Shown: in pieces, positions 22,849 through 31,160 of the stretch
How positions within the stretch are numbered: the first letter of the stretch is position 1
How the letters are laid out: the number at the start of each line of letters is the position of its first letter
From: Microbacterium sp. T32
Lineage (GTDB): Bacteria; Actinomycetota; Actinomycetes; Actinomycetales; Microbacteriaceae
NCBI RefSeq assembly: GCF_001619615.1
Contig: NZ_LQQP01000007.1
Coordinates: forward strand, 1 to 64,000
DNA: 64,000 bases
Direction of reading: 5' to 3'
The notes under the pieces: generated by a model
What the model was told of the DNA's origin: nothing
The model's input: only the letters and a program-made list of their open reading frames with translations
Databases searched by the model: none
Translations under genes and position numbers: made by a program

Positions 22849-24099
22849 ATGACCGACCAGCAGCTCTTTCCGTCTTCCTTCCTGTGGGGTGTGTCGACCT
22901 CCGGGCATCAGACGGAGGGGGACAACGTCGACAGCGACGTCTGGTTCCTCGAGAATCTCGTTCCCACCGTGTTCGCAGAGCGCTCCGGCAAGGCCACCAA
23001 CGCGTGGGAGCTCTGGGAGACCGACCTCGATCTGGTCGCGGGGATGAACCTGAACGCGTATCGATTCTCGGTCGAGTGGGCGAGGGTCGAGCCCCGCGAG
23101 GGAATCTTCCGAGATCGGGTTCTCGACCATTACGAGGCGATCATCGACGGATGCGTCGCTCGCGGACTGACTCCCATCGTGACGTTCAATCACTTCACTC
23201 TGCCGCACTGGTTTGCCGCGAAAGGCGGGTGGTGCTCACCGGATGCCGCCCGTTCCTTCGCTCGGTACTGCGCCGCTCTGATGGAGCGCTTCGGCGACCG
23301 CATCGGGTACGCCGTGACGTTCAACGAGCCGAATCTCGGAGAGATGCTGGAGTGGGCGGAACTGCCTCCCCAGTGGGAGGAAGCCAAGCAGGCGACGCTC
23401 GCTGCGGCGGCCGCTCTCGCCGGGGTGCCCGCCTACAGGGCAGGCAACGTCGTCCTCCGGGAGGATTTCTCGGATGTGCGCGCAGGAATCACCCACGCAC
23501 ACGAAGCGGCCGTCGCGGCGATCAAGGCCCGGCGCCCCGATCTGCCGGTGGGGCTCTCGCTTGCGATGTGCGATGACGTTGCCGAAGCGGGGGGCGAGGC
23601 GCTCCGCGATCGCAAGCGGGCCGAGGTGTACGACTATTGGCTCCGCCTCGCGCGGTCGGATGATTTCGTCGGCGTGCAGAACTATGAGCGTCTCGTCTAC
23701 GGACCGAACGGTCTCGTCCCGCCGCTGCCGGGTGCGGTGCGAAACGGCGGCGGGACTGCGGTCGAGCCGGACTCGCTCCGCGAGGCAGTCGCGTGGGCCC
23801 ACGAGGTCAGTGGCGTTCCCGTACTCGTGACGGAACACGGGATCAGCACACCGGACGACCGTATTCGTGTCGGCTTCCTCCGATCATCCCTCGAGTCGTT
23901 GGCGACGTCCGTGGCCGGCGGCCTGCCCGTCCTCGGCTACTGTCACTGGACGCTGTTGGATGGGTACGAGTGGATCTTCGGGTACGAGCCGAAGCTGGGG
24001 CTCTACTCCGTGGATCGCGAAACCTTCACGCGAACACCCAAAGCGAGTGCTTGGGTCTATCGCGAACTCGTGCACAGATTTCGGGCGGCATCGGAGTAG
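22849..24099 (+). CDS. Glycoside hydrolase family 1 beta-glycosidase
   Basis: A 416-residue (beta/alpha)8 enzyme. It shows the N-terminal family signature FLWGVSTSGHQTEG (residues 11-24), the acid/base glutamate in TFNEPN (Glu160) and the nucleophile in VTEHG (Glu329), where most relatives have TENG. The length is normal for bacterial GH1 and no signal peptide is present, so it splits imported beta-glycosides in the cytosol. It ends the operon. Confidence 0.9.
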   Translation: MTDQQLFPSSFLWGVSTSGHQTEGDNVDSDVWFLENLVPTVFAERSGKATNAWELWETDLDLVAGMNLNAYRFSVEWARVEPREGIFRDRVLDHYEAIIDGCVARGLTPIVTFNHFTLPHWFAAKGGWCSPDAARSFARYCAALMERFGDRIGYAVTFNEPNLGEMLEWAELPPQWEEAKQATLAAAAALAGVPAYRAGNVVLREDFSDVRAGITHAHEAAVAAIKARRPDLPVGLSLAMCDDVAEAGGEALRDRKRAEVYDYWLRLARSDDFVGVQNYERLVYGPNGLVPPLPGAVRNGGGTAVEPDSLREAVAWAHEVSGVPVLVTEHGISTPDDRIRVGFLRSSLESLATSVAGGLPVLGYCHWTLLDGYEWIFGYEPKLGLYSVDRETFTRTPKASAWVYRELVHRFRAASE

Positions 24100-24212
24100 C
24101 TGCGCGCAGGGCACTTCTGCTTCGTGGGCGAAGTGGGGCGCGGTGGATGCCTCCTACGCGCGTCGACGCTACGGGCTCGCATCGACGAACGGCAGCGCTG
24201 ACGCGGCGACCG

Positions 24213-24230
24213 TCTTAGAGCCGTCTGAGA
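24213..24230 (+). promoter_or_regulatory. Candidate response-regulator site (11-bp-spaced repeats)
   Basis: TCTTAGA at 24213-24219 is followed exactly 11 bp later by TCTGAGA at 24224-24230, just upstream of the DUF347 gene. OmpR/PhoB-type regulators bind such head-to-tail repeats with one helical turn spacing. A single TCTTAGAGCCG also occurs at 25053-25063 before the response-regulator gene, suggesting both promoters belong to this two-component system. Confidence 0.5.
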
Positions 24231-24252
24231 ACCACTCCGCGATCATCCCGAC

Positions 24253-25035
24253 ATGACCTCGAGCACCCGACCCTCCCGCGTCCCGGACCCCACGCCGCTG
24301 TTCTGGATCGCCAAGGCCGCCTCCACCGCGCTGGGCGAGGCGGTGTCTGACTTCTCGATCCGGGCGCTCGATCCGGTCGTGGCCGTGCTGCTCGGGTTCG
24401 TACTGTTCGTCGTCGCACTGGCGTGGCAGCTGACACGCCGCCGCTACGTCCCGGTCGCCTACTGGCTGGCGGTCGCGGCGGTCGGCGTCTTCGGGACGAT
24501 GGCGGCCGACGTCGCGCACGTCGTGATCGGCCTGCCGTACCTCGCGTCGGCGGCGCTGTACGCGGTCGTCCTCGCGGCGGTCTTCGTGTTCTGGCGGCGA
24601 AGCGAGGGCACGCTGTCCATGCACGACGTCACCACGACCCGACGCGAGCTCTACTACTGGGCGGCCGTGGTGGCGACGTTCGCCCTCGGAACGGCCGTGG
24701 GGGACCTGACGGCCGTGACGTTCGACCTCGGGTACTTCCCCTCGATCATCGTGTTCGCGGTGCTCATCGTTATCCCGGTGATCGGATGGCGGATGGCCTG
24801 GTGGACCGGCGTGTTCGGGTTCTGGTTCGCCTACGTGCTCACACGACCGCTGGGCGCGTCGGTGGCGGACTGGCTCGGCAAGCCCGCCACCGAGGGCGGT
24901 GTCGGGGTCGGAACCGGGTGGGTGTCGCTCGCCCTGACGGCGGTGATGATCGTGCTCGTCGCGATCATGCAGGCGGCTCCGCGTGCGGCGCGCCGCACGG
25001 ATCACGCGGACGGGATGCCGTTGCCCCTGGCCTGA
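24253..25035 (+). CDS. DUF347-type repeat membrane protein
   Basis: A 260-residue integral membrane protein with about eight helices. Two related units are visible, KAASTALGEAVSDFS near residue 18 and VVATFALGTAVGDLTA near residue 140, matching the repeat of unknown function found in COG4705 membrane-anchored proteins. Such genes often accompany a two-component system, as here. The function is unknown; transport or stress sensing has been assumed but not shown. Confidence 0.7.
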   Translation: MTSSTRPSRVPDPTPLFWIAKAASTALGEAVSDFSIRALDPVVAVLLGFVLFVVALAWQLTRRRYVPVAYWLAVAAVGVFGTMAADVAHVVIGLPYLASAALYAVVLAAVFVFWRRSEGTLSMHDVTTTRRELYYWAAVVATFALGTAVGDLTAVTFDLGYFPSIIVFAVLIVIPVIGWRMAWWTGVFGFWFAYVLTRPLGASVADWLGKPATEGGVGVGTGWVSLALTAVMIVLVAIMQAAPRAARRTDHADGMPLPLA

Positions 25036-25144
25036 GGCGCAGATCAGTGCTTTCTTAGAGCCGCGGGCGCATGCTCGTGGCATCCGGATCGACTCCGGGT
25101 GACGCGAGCCGTCGTCGCCCGTCCGACCGGGGAGAGCAGAGGAC

Positions 25145-25819
25145 ATGAGCACACCCGCCGCCGGCCGCCCCCGGCTGCTGCTGATCGAGGACGATGAGCA
25201 GCTCGGACCCGTGATGGCGACGGTCCTCGACGAGGTGTACGACGTGACTCTCGTCGCGGACGGCGGCGAGGCGCTCGATCTCGCCGATTCCCGGACGTTC
25301 GACGTGGTGGTCGTGGACCGCCGTCTGCCCACCGTCGACGGGCTCACGATCGTGGAGACCCTGCGCCGGGCCGGATCCCGCGTCCCGATGCTGATCCTCA
25401 CGGCGCTCGGCACCGTGCAGGACAAGGTGCGGGGATTGGATACCGGGGCGAACGACTACCTCGTCAAACCGTTCGAGTTCGACGAACTCTTCGCGCGGCT
25501 GCGGGCGATCCGCCGGGTCAGCAACGGCGAGGGGCCGTTCGTGCGCGTGGGGGAGTGGGAGTTCTACCCCGAGTCTCGCGCGGTGTACTCGCCGTACGAC
25601 GGCCGCATCATCCTCACGGAGCGCGAGAACGCTCTGCTGCGGCTCCTGGCCGTCCACCTCGAGCGGACCTTCTCGCGCGAGGACATCCTGCGCGAGGTCT
25701 TCTCGCCCGACGACACCCCCGGCGCGGTCGACACGTACGTCCACTACCTGCGCAAGAAGACCGACCCCGCGATCGTGCAGACGGTCCGCGGACGCGGCTA
25801 CCGGTTGGGGCTGCTGTGA
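25145..25819 (+). CDS. OmpR/PhoB-family response regulator
   Basis: A 224-residue protein. The receiver domain (about 9-122) has the acidic pair Glu15/Asp16, phosphoacceptor Asp58 in VVVDRRLP, a conserved Thr87 and Lys108 in VKPFEF. A winged-helix output domain covers about 130-222 and ends RGRGYRLG. The stop overlaps the start of the histidine kinase gene. The likely targets are this operon and the upstream membrane-protein gene. Confidence 0.9.
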   Translation: MSTPAAGRPRLLLIEDDEQLGPVMATVLDEVYDVTLVADGGEALDLADSRTFDVVVVDRRLPTVDGLTIVETLRRAGSRVPMLILTALGTVQDKVRGLDTGANDYLVKPFEFDELFARLRAIRRVSNGEGPFVRVGEWEFYPESRAVYSPYDGRIILTERENALLRLLAVHLERTFSREDILREVFSPDDTPGAVDTYVHYLRKKTDPAIVQTVRGRGYRLGLL

Positions 25820-26829
25820 TCCGTACCGCCGACGCCGATGCACGTCTCGTCCGCACGGCCGCCCGGCGCGTGGCGCTCACGATCACGGTGGCCGTCTCGG
25901 TGCTGGTGCTGGCGGTGATCGTGGCGGCGTTCTCCGTGGTGTTGACCCAGGTTCGCCTGACGGATCTGCTGCACCCGGGTCGGCACACCACCCTCGTCGA
26001 TGTCGACGGCATCGACATCCTGCTCGGCGCCGTCGCAATCGGCGCGTGTGCGATCGCGTCCGCGGGGATCCTCGGGTGGCTCGTCACCCGCAGGGCCGTG
26101 CGACCGCTCGTCGACGCCCTCCGGCGCCAGCGAGAGTTCGTCGCGGATGCCTCCCACGAGCTGCGGACCCCTCTCGCGATCCTGGATGCCAGACTCCAAC
26201 TGCTCGAGCGCTCCCTCGGCCCCGCGGACCCCAACGCGGAGGTGGTCGGCCGGCTCCGCGCGGATTCCCGCACGCTGATCGGTGTCGTGGGGGATCTCCT
26301 GGAATCGGTCGAGATCCCCACCGGCACGGCGTTCGAACCCGCGGCGGTCGTCGAGGTCGTCGAATCCGCGGTGTCGACCATGGTCATCCTGGCGCGTCAT
26401 CGCGGGGTGGATCTGGTCAGCGGACCCCACGATCACGACCTCTTCGCGGCCATGCCCGCGGCGAGTCTGCAGCGCGCGGTGATCGCTCTGATCGACAACG
26501 CGGTGAAGCATTCACCCCCGGGCGGGATGGTGCTCGTGGCCGTTCGGCGGGAGGGCCGTGACGTGCGCATCGACGTCGCCGACGAGGGTCCCGGCATTCA
26601 GGGAATCGCCCCGGATCGGGTGTTCGAGCGCTTCGCGCGTTCGGCGAACGTGGTCGACGGCGGAGGGTCCTCCCGCAGCGGCTTCGGCATCGGGTTGTCT
26701 CTCGTGCAGGATGCGGTGGCGCGGTACGGCGGCTCCGCCCGCGTCGCCACGACGTCCGACAGGGGAACGACGATGACGCTGCGCCTTCCCACTGCGGGTT
26801 TCCGTGGAGTATTCGCACGGCGCCGGTAA
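25816..26829 (+). CDS. Sensor histidine kinase
   Basis: A 337-residue kinase from the GTG at 25816, which overlaps the regulator's TGA. Two transmembrane helices (about 18-42 and 68-92) enclose a short extracytoplasmic loop of about 25 residues. The H box SHELRTPL has the phosphorylated His114, and the N box IDNAVKHSP and G boxes DEGPGI and GFGIGL of the ATPase domain follow. The very small outer loop implies sensing within the membrane or through a partner, possibly the DUF347 protein. Confidence 0.9.
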   Translation: MIRTADADARLVRTAARRVALTITVAVSVLVLAVIVAAFSVVLTQVRLTDLLHPGRHTTLVDVDGIDILLGAVAIGACAIASAGILGWLVTRRAVRPLVDALRRQREFVADASHELRTPLAILDARLQLLERSLGPADPNAEVVGRLRADSRTLIGVVGDLLESVEIPTGTAFEPAAVVEVVESAVSTMVILARHRGVDLVSGPHDHDLFAAMPAASLQRAVIALIDNAVKHSPPGGMVLVAVRREGRDVRIDVADEGPGIQGIAPDRVFERFARSANVVDGGGSSRSGFGIGLSLVQDAVARYGGSARVATTSDRGTTMTLRLPTAGFRGVFARRR

Positions 26830-26892
26830 AGCAATTTCCTTCGCGAGATTAACTTCTTGGCCGAGATTCTTTTTGGGGCAGAATAATTTGTT

Positions 26893-27081
26893 TCAGTACG
26901 GCGGAAGCGGCTGGTAGAGCGAGAACTCTCGGGAGTTCAAAAGACCCCGCTTGGCCATCACCATCGTGTATCCGTGGGATCGCAGCTCTGCGGCGGCCTC
27001 GGGCGTCAGGGGACGCCGGTCGATCTTTTCCCACCCGGTTGCGAGACGGTATCCGTGCGTGATGGTTCGTGCGCGTGCCAT
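26893..27081 (-). CDS. Small conserved-looking protein of unknown function
   Basis: A 62-residue basic protein. Its ATG is preceded by a strong GAAGGAGG ribosome site (minus strand), which is the main reason to accept it. The sequence (GWEKIDRRPLTPEAAAELRSHG) is predicted helical with no membrane segment. A short AT-richer region of 60 bp separates it from the convergent kinase gene. No family is recognised. Confidence 0.6.
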   Translation of the reverse strand: MARARTITHGYRLATGWEKIDRRPLTPEAAAELRSHGYTMVMAKRGLLNSREFSLYQPLPPY

Positions 27082-27213
27082 TCATTTCCTCCTTCGCCCA
27101 TCGTGGCATCAATGGGAGTCCGGCGCGAAATGAACGGTGGCGGAAACATGAACAAATGTACTGAATGAACTATCAATCGGCCGGAAACGAAATTTTCCGA
27201 TTCTTTGCGCAGT
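27082..27213. other. AT-richer intergenic region
   Basis: This is the promoter region of the small gene at 26893-27081 and is clearly lower in GC than its surroundings. I see no defined promoter boxes or hairpin that I would call with confidence. Confidence 0.3.
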
Positions 27214-27504
27214 TCATTCCAGCGCTCGACGGCCATTCCCGGTGAGTTCTCCCCAGTCCGCTGCGGGTCCGCCGCCGGGACGCAGCGACGACAGGAACGC
27301 CATGTGCACCTTGAAGCACGCGAGTCGCAACGTCGTCGCCCACCCGATGACCTCGTCGCCGTGCACGGCCTTGTACACGACCCGGTCGCCGGGCGGGACG
27401 CGCCGGATCTCGACGCGTCCGTACTCGTGCCCGTGCGGGTCGACCATGCGCCACGTACCGGTGGGGCCCTCGACGGCGGCGAGGATCGGATGCCACTGCG
27501 TCAC
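27214..27504 (-). CDS. Small hypothetical protein
   Basis: A 96-residue protein from a GTG at 27504. The sequence is strand-rich with a repeated pattern of short beta segments (GTWRMVDPHGHEYGRVEIRRV, then RVVYKAVHGDEVIGWATTL), like a small beta-sheet fold. Codon use matches the host. I recognise no domain or function. Confidence 0.6.
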   Translation of the reverse strand: MTQWHPILAAVEGPTGTWRMVDPHGHEYGRVEIRRVPPGDRVVYKAVHGDEVIGWATTLRLACFKVHMAFLSSLRPGGGPAADWGELTGNGRRALE

Positions 27505-27585
27505 GGTGTGCCGGAACCTTCCTCCGGCCGAGTGGGATCACCGTACGCTCAGCCCCCGACATCGCGCCAGGGGTGCGGTACCGCG

Positions 27586-28428
27586 TCAGCGGTGGTCGCG
27601 CCAGGAGTGCTGCGGCTCGTACCCGAGCAGGCGCCGCGCCTTCTCGATCGAGAGCAGGGTCTCGGTGCCGCTCAGGTCGCCTCGCGTCTCGACGTCGGGG
27701 AAGACCTCGGCGACCAACTCTGCGTCAGGCCGCGTCATCACGGTGTCGGCGGCGGCGATGATGAAGCGGTCGAAGCCGGCCGGGGCGTTCTCGAGCGCCC
27801 GCTGCACCGCCTGCGCGCCGTCGCGTGCGTCGATGTACCCCCACAGGTTCCACTTGCGGGTCCGGGCGTCGGCGTCGAAGGGGAACTCGGCGTAGTCCTC
27901 GGGGACCATCACGTTCGAGAATCGCAGCGCGGTGATCGACAGCTCGGGATGCCAGCGCACGAGCTCGGTGGCGAGGTGCTCCTCGAGCACCTTCACCAGC
28001 GAGTACACCGACTCGGGGCGGGGCGCGTACTCCTCGTCCACGGGGATGTACGGCGGGTCGATGTCGAACGGCAGGCCCAGCACCGTCTCGCTGGAGGCGT
28101 AGACGATGCGGTGGATGCCGAGCCGGACGGCGGCCCAGAACACGTTGAACGTGCTGACCATGTTGTTGTGGAAGGTCGCGACATCGGAGCGGAGGCCCGG
28201 TGCCGGGATCGCGCCGAGGTGCACGAGCGCGTCGACGCCGTCGTGCTGGTCGTTGACGCCCGCGAGCGCGTCGATGACCTGTCCGTAGTCGGTGAGTTCG
28301 ACCTGCACGAACCCCGGGCCGCGCTCGCCGCGGACGTCGAGGCCGATGACCTCGTGTCCGGCCGCGCGCAGTTCGCGCGCCACGACGGTGCCGAGTTTGC
28401 CGGATGATCCGGTGAGGGCGATGCGCAT
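27586..28428 (-). CDS. NAD-dependent epimerase/dehydratase (extended SDR)
   Basis: A 280-residue short-chain dehydrogenase. The cofactor loop TGSSGKLG is at residues 6-13, the catalytic pair is in VYSLVK (Tyr and Lys of YxxxK) around residues 142-146, and a serine lies in YASSE upstream. The family modifies nucleotide sugars or uronates. Gene neighbours give no pathway. The stop lies 81 bp beyond the small protein at 27214-27504. Confidence 0.8.
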   Translation of the reverse strand: MRIALTGSSGKLGTVVARELRAAGHEVIGLDVRGERGPGFVQVELTDYGQVIDALAGVNDQHDGVDALVHLGAIPAPGLRSDVATFHNNMVSTFNVFWAAVRLGIHRIVYASSETVLGLPFDIDPPYIPVDEEYAPRPESVYSLVKVLEEHLATELVRWHPELSITALRFSNVMVPEDYAEFPFDADARTRKWNLWGYIDARDGAQAVQRALENAPAGFDRFIIAAADTVMTRPDAELVAEVFPDVETRGDLSGTETLLSIEKARRLLGYEPQHSWRDHR

Positions 28429-28655
28429 GGGCGTCCTTCGGTCGGGGGTGTGCGCTCGACGTTACCGGCGCTCGGTAGCGGCGGGGCGGTTCGGGGGTGA
28501 AAGTCTGCCGGCTCGCGTCGGTCGGGGATCTAGCCGTGAGAAGGTCATTCCGTCAAGCGCCGGTTCGCGCACGAGTCGGGGTGCTTCGCTTTGGGGACGA
28601 GCCGGGTTCGTGAACCGTCACGATCTCGCCCCGGCTGATGCTGACAGGAACTGGC

Positions 28656-29198
28656 ATGACCTCTTTGTCCTCCGCGACCGACGCGTTCCTCGCGTCGCGC
28701 GCGGCTGACGGTGATCAGATCGCCTTCGGCATCCTCGTCCGGCGGCACGCCCCGTTCCTGGTCGCGTTCGCCACGAAGTTGACCGGTTCGCGCGCGGATG
28801 CCGACGACTGCGTGCAGGAGGCCCTGATCACGGCGTGGCGGCGGCTTCCGGACCTCGCCGATCCCGAGAAGGTCCGCAGCTGGCTCACCACGATCGTGTC
28901 CCGCAAGGTGACCGATCGGATGCGGTCGCGCAAGATCTCGGAGCAGATCGACGAGGAGATGGTCTCGGTCGGGGATGACCCCGAGCGCTCGGTTGTGGCA
29001 TCGTCGCAGATGGACGCGTTGAAGAAGGTCTTGGCCGATCTCCCCGAAGAACTGCGCGTCGTGTGGGTGCTCCGCGAGGTCGGCGGCCACAGCTACGACG
29101 AGATCGCGACCGAGGTCGGCGAGACCGCGGCCACGGTCCGCGGCCGCCTCGCCCGGGCGCGCAAGACCGTGTTGGAACGTATGCAGGAGTGGAGGTGA
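28656..29198 (+). CDS. ECF-type RNA polymerase sigma factor
   Basis: A 180-residue sigma factor from the ATG at 28656, which has AGGAA 6-10 bases upstream; an in-frame ATG at 28638 has no ribosome site. Sigma region 2 covers about 20-85 (DADDCVQEALITAWRRL) and region 4 covers about 120-175 (LPEELRVVWVLREVGGHSYDEIA). There is no separate anti-sigma gene. The Asp23-type gene follows 4 bp later, suggesting an envelope-stress regulon. Confidence 0.85.
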   Translation: MTSLSSATDAFLASRAADGDQIAFGILVRRHAPFLVAFATKLTGSRADADDCVQEALITAWRRLPDLADPEKVRSWLTTIVSRKVTDRMRSRKISEQIDEEMVSVGDDPERSVVASSQMDALKKVLADLPEELRVVWVLREVGGHSYDEIATEVGETAATVRGRLARARKTVLERMQEWR

Positions 29199-29202
29199 TC
29201 GC

Positions 29203-29781
29203 ATGAGTGAGGACGTCGACCAGACCGACGACGTGGGCGGTTCGGGATACTCGCTCGAGGATCTCTCCGCCTATCTCCATCGAGGGCGCACCCCCCGGAT
29301 CCCCGCGATCGAGCGCAATGCCGAGTGCCAGGCCCTGATGGCATCCATGGAGCGAATGGGACGACTGTCCCGCGAGATCGTCGACGCGCAGGCCGCGGAA
29401 CCGCTCGCGGAGTCCTGGTACGACGAGATCATGCGCGAGGTGATGCGCGAGTTCCGCGCCGGCCGCGACATTCCGCTCGCCCGGACCGAGGACGGAACGC
29501 AGCTGGTCGTGACGGAGGGCGCGCTCTACGAGCTCATCCGCACCGTCGGTGACGAGGTCGAGGGGGTCCTCGTCGGGCGCGTGCGCATCGACCAGCCCGA
29601 GCCCACGGCCCCGCTCGACGTGCGGGTGACCGTGAGCGTGCTGTTCGGCTACCCGATGCAGGACGCCGTGGACCGCATGCGGGACGGCATCCGCGCCGCG
29701 GTCGAACGGCATGGAGACCTGAGGGTCGGCCGCGTAGACGTCACCGTGGGCGACGTGCACATCGATCGGGAGGACGAGTGA
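29203..29781 (+). CDS. Asp23/Gls24-family envelope stress protein
   Basis: A 192-residue protein. The C-terminal half (about 95-190) has the Asp23 pattern of alternating strands (VEGVLVGRVRIDQ, PLDVRVTVSVLFGYP) and helices (DAVDRMRDGIRAAVERH). The N-terminal half is helical and acidic. Asp23 proteins are alkaline/envelope-stress proteins near the membrane. It is co-transcribed with the ECF sigma factor and the following small gene. Confidence 0.75.
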   Translation: MSEDVDQTDDVGGSGYSLEDLSAYLHRGRTPRIPAIERNAECQALMASMERMGRLSREIVDAQAAEPLAESWYDEIMREVMREFRAGRDIPLARTEDGTQLVVTEGALYELIRTVGDEVEGVLVGRVRIDQPEPTAPLDVRVTVSVLFGYPMQDAVDRMRDGIRAAVERHGDLRVGRVDVTVGDVHIDREDE

Positions 29782-30098
29782 TGACCGAGACCGCTGCCGA
29801 ACTGGCCCCGCGCATCGATCTGGCCGTGACGGCGGTCGCCGGTGTCCGCGAGTCGTACTCCGCGCGCCCGGTCGTGGCGCGCGCCTACGAGCGCATGGCG
29901 GAGGTCGAGGGATCGCTCGCGGCTGTCGACGAGAAGGCGGGGGCGCGCGACGTCACCGTCTGCATCGGCGTCTCGAGCGACGACGACAGTGCCGCCGTGG
30001 CATCCGCCGTCGCCGAGGCGGTGCGTCAGGCGGGAGCGGGCGCCCCGACGGACACCGTGCGGGTCCGGGTCGCCCGGCTGGTCGCTCCGCGATCCTGA
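29781..30098 (+). CDS. Small Asp23-operon protein
   Basis: A 105-residue protein starting at ATG 29781, overlapping the previous stop (TGATG). It contains a VTAVAGVRESYSARP segment and strands VTVCIGVSS and TVRVRVARL, reminiscent of a shortened Asp23-like fold. It probably acts with the preceding protein. No firm family assignment is made. Confidence 0.65.
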   Translation: MTETAAELAPRIDLAVTAVAGVRESYSARPVVARAYERMAEVEGSLAAVDEKAGARDVTVCIGVSSDDDSAAVASAVAEAVRQAGAGAPTDTVRVRVARLVAPRS

Positions 30099-30169
30099 GC
30101 GTTCTCGCGGCCGCCCCGGGCCGGGGCGCAATACGCTGAGAGGACCGACTCTCGCCCCTCGGAGGATGC

Positions 30170-31018
30170 ATGACCGCGCAGCCCGTGATCGCCGTGACCG
30201 GTTCCACCGGTGCCGTGGGAGGGCGTGTGGCGCGTGACCTCGCCGCGCGCGGCATTCCGCAGCGCCTCCTCGTGCGGGACGCGTCTCGCGCCCCCGAGCT
30301 CGAGGGGGCCGAGGTCCACGTCGCCGGGTATTCGGACGCGGATGCCGCGGTCGCCGCGCTCACGGGGGTCGAGACGCTCTTCATGGTCTCGGCGTCCGAG
30401 TCCGCCGATCGAGTGGACCACCATCGGACGTTCGTGGATGCCGCCGCGCGCGCGGGCGTGCGCTCGATCGTCTACACGTCGTTCTTCGGTGCTGCGCCCG
30501 ACGCGGTGTTCACGCTCGGTCGCGACCACGCCGTGACCGAGGAGGTCATCCGCGCCTCGGGGATGTCGTGGACGTTCCTGCGCGACAACTTCTACATGGA
30601 CATGATGGAGCTCTTCGCCGGCGACGACGGCGTCATCCGCGGCCCCGCGGGCGACGGACGCTGCTCGCTGGTGTCGCGGTCCGACGTGGCGGCCACCGCG
30701 GTCGCGGTGCTCCTCGACCCCGCCGCCCACGCCGACCGGACGTACGACCTCACCGGACCCGAGGCCCTGTCGATGGAGGAGGTGGCGCAGAAGATCTCGG
30801 CGGTGCGCGGGCACCCGGTCCGCTACGTCGACGAGACGCTCGACGACGCCTACGCCTCGCGTGCGGTCTACGGCGCCCCGCCCTGGCAGGTGGAGGCGTG
30901 GGTGACCACGTACACCGCGATCGCGAGCGGCGCCATGGCCGTCGTCTCGGGCGACGTCGAGGCCGTCACCGGGCGTCCGGCGCAGAGCTTCGACGAGTTC
31001 CTCGGCGCCGTCGCGTGA
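30170..31018 (+). CDS. NmrA-like NAD(P)-binding oxidoreductase
   Basis: A 282-residue atypical SDR. The cofactor loop TGSTGAVGG lies at about residues 10-18, RLLVRDASRAPEL follows the second strand (NADP preference), and YTSFFGAAPD takes the place of the classic catalytic tetrad, as in NmrA/QOR2-type quinone reductases. It is cytosolic and monocistronic. The substrate is not indicated. Confidence 0.8.
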   Translation: MTAQPVIAVTGSTGAVGGRVARDLAARGIPQRLLVRDASRAPELEGAEVHVAGYSDADAAVAALTGVETLFMVSASESADRVDHHRTFVDAAARAGVRSIVYTSFFGAAPDAVFTLGRDHAVTEEVIRASGMSWTFLRDNFYMDMMELFAGDDGVIRGPAGDGRCSLVSRSDVAATAVAVLLDPAAHADRTYDLTGPEALSMEEVAQKISAVRGHPVRYVDETLDDAYASRAVYGAPPWQVEAWVTTYTAIASGAMAVVSGDVEAVTGRPAQSFDEFLGAVA

Positions 31019-31050
31019 CCCCCGGGTCCGCGGGCGTTCGGATCGTCGGG

Positions 31051-31160
31051 TATGCTGACCGCGTGCTGACCTGTCGCTGTTGTCGCTGAACGCCCCCGCG
31101 TTCTTCTTCGACGACCCCGTCAGCCGCGCCCTCGGGCGCATCGACCCCCAGGACTCCAAC
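31051..31160 (+). promoter_or_regulatory. Promoter and leader of the transsulfuration operon, cysteine attenuator candidate
   Basis: A -10-like TATGCT (31051-31056) ends 6 bases before the GTG of a Cys-rich leader ORF (31063-31089), so the transcript probably starts on that codon. Between the leader stop and the CBS start lie 71 bases, including a small GC hairpin (GCGCCC-TC-GGGCGC) that could respond to ribosome position. No canonical -35 is seen. Confidence 0.5.
31063..31089 (+). CDS. Cys-rich leader peptide (8 codons)
   Basis: The frame reads GTG CTG ACC TGT CGC TGT TGT CGC TGA, giving a peptide with three cysteines in eight residues (VLTCRCCR). It sits immediately after a -10 element and upstream of cystathionine beta-synthase and gamma-synthase. 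Poly-cysteine leader peptides upstream of cysteine-biosynthesis genes are known in mycobacteria, where ribosome stalling or termination senses cysteine. The same logic is inferred here. Confidence 0.65.
   Translation: MLTCRCCR

Noticed and set aside
27006-27236. A 76-codon reverse frame in the AT-richer gap
   Set aside because: It starts inside the 96-residue gene and runs through the ribosome site and start of the 62-residue gene, with no family features.
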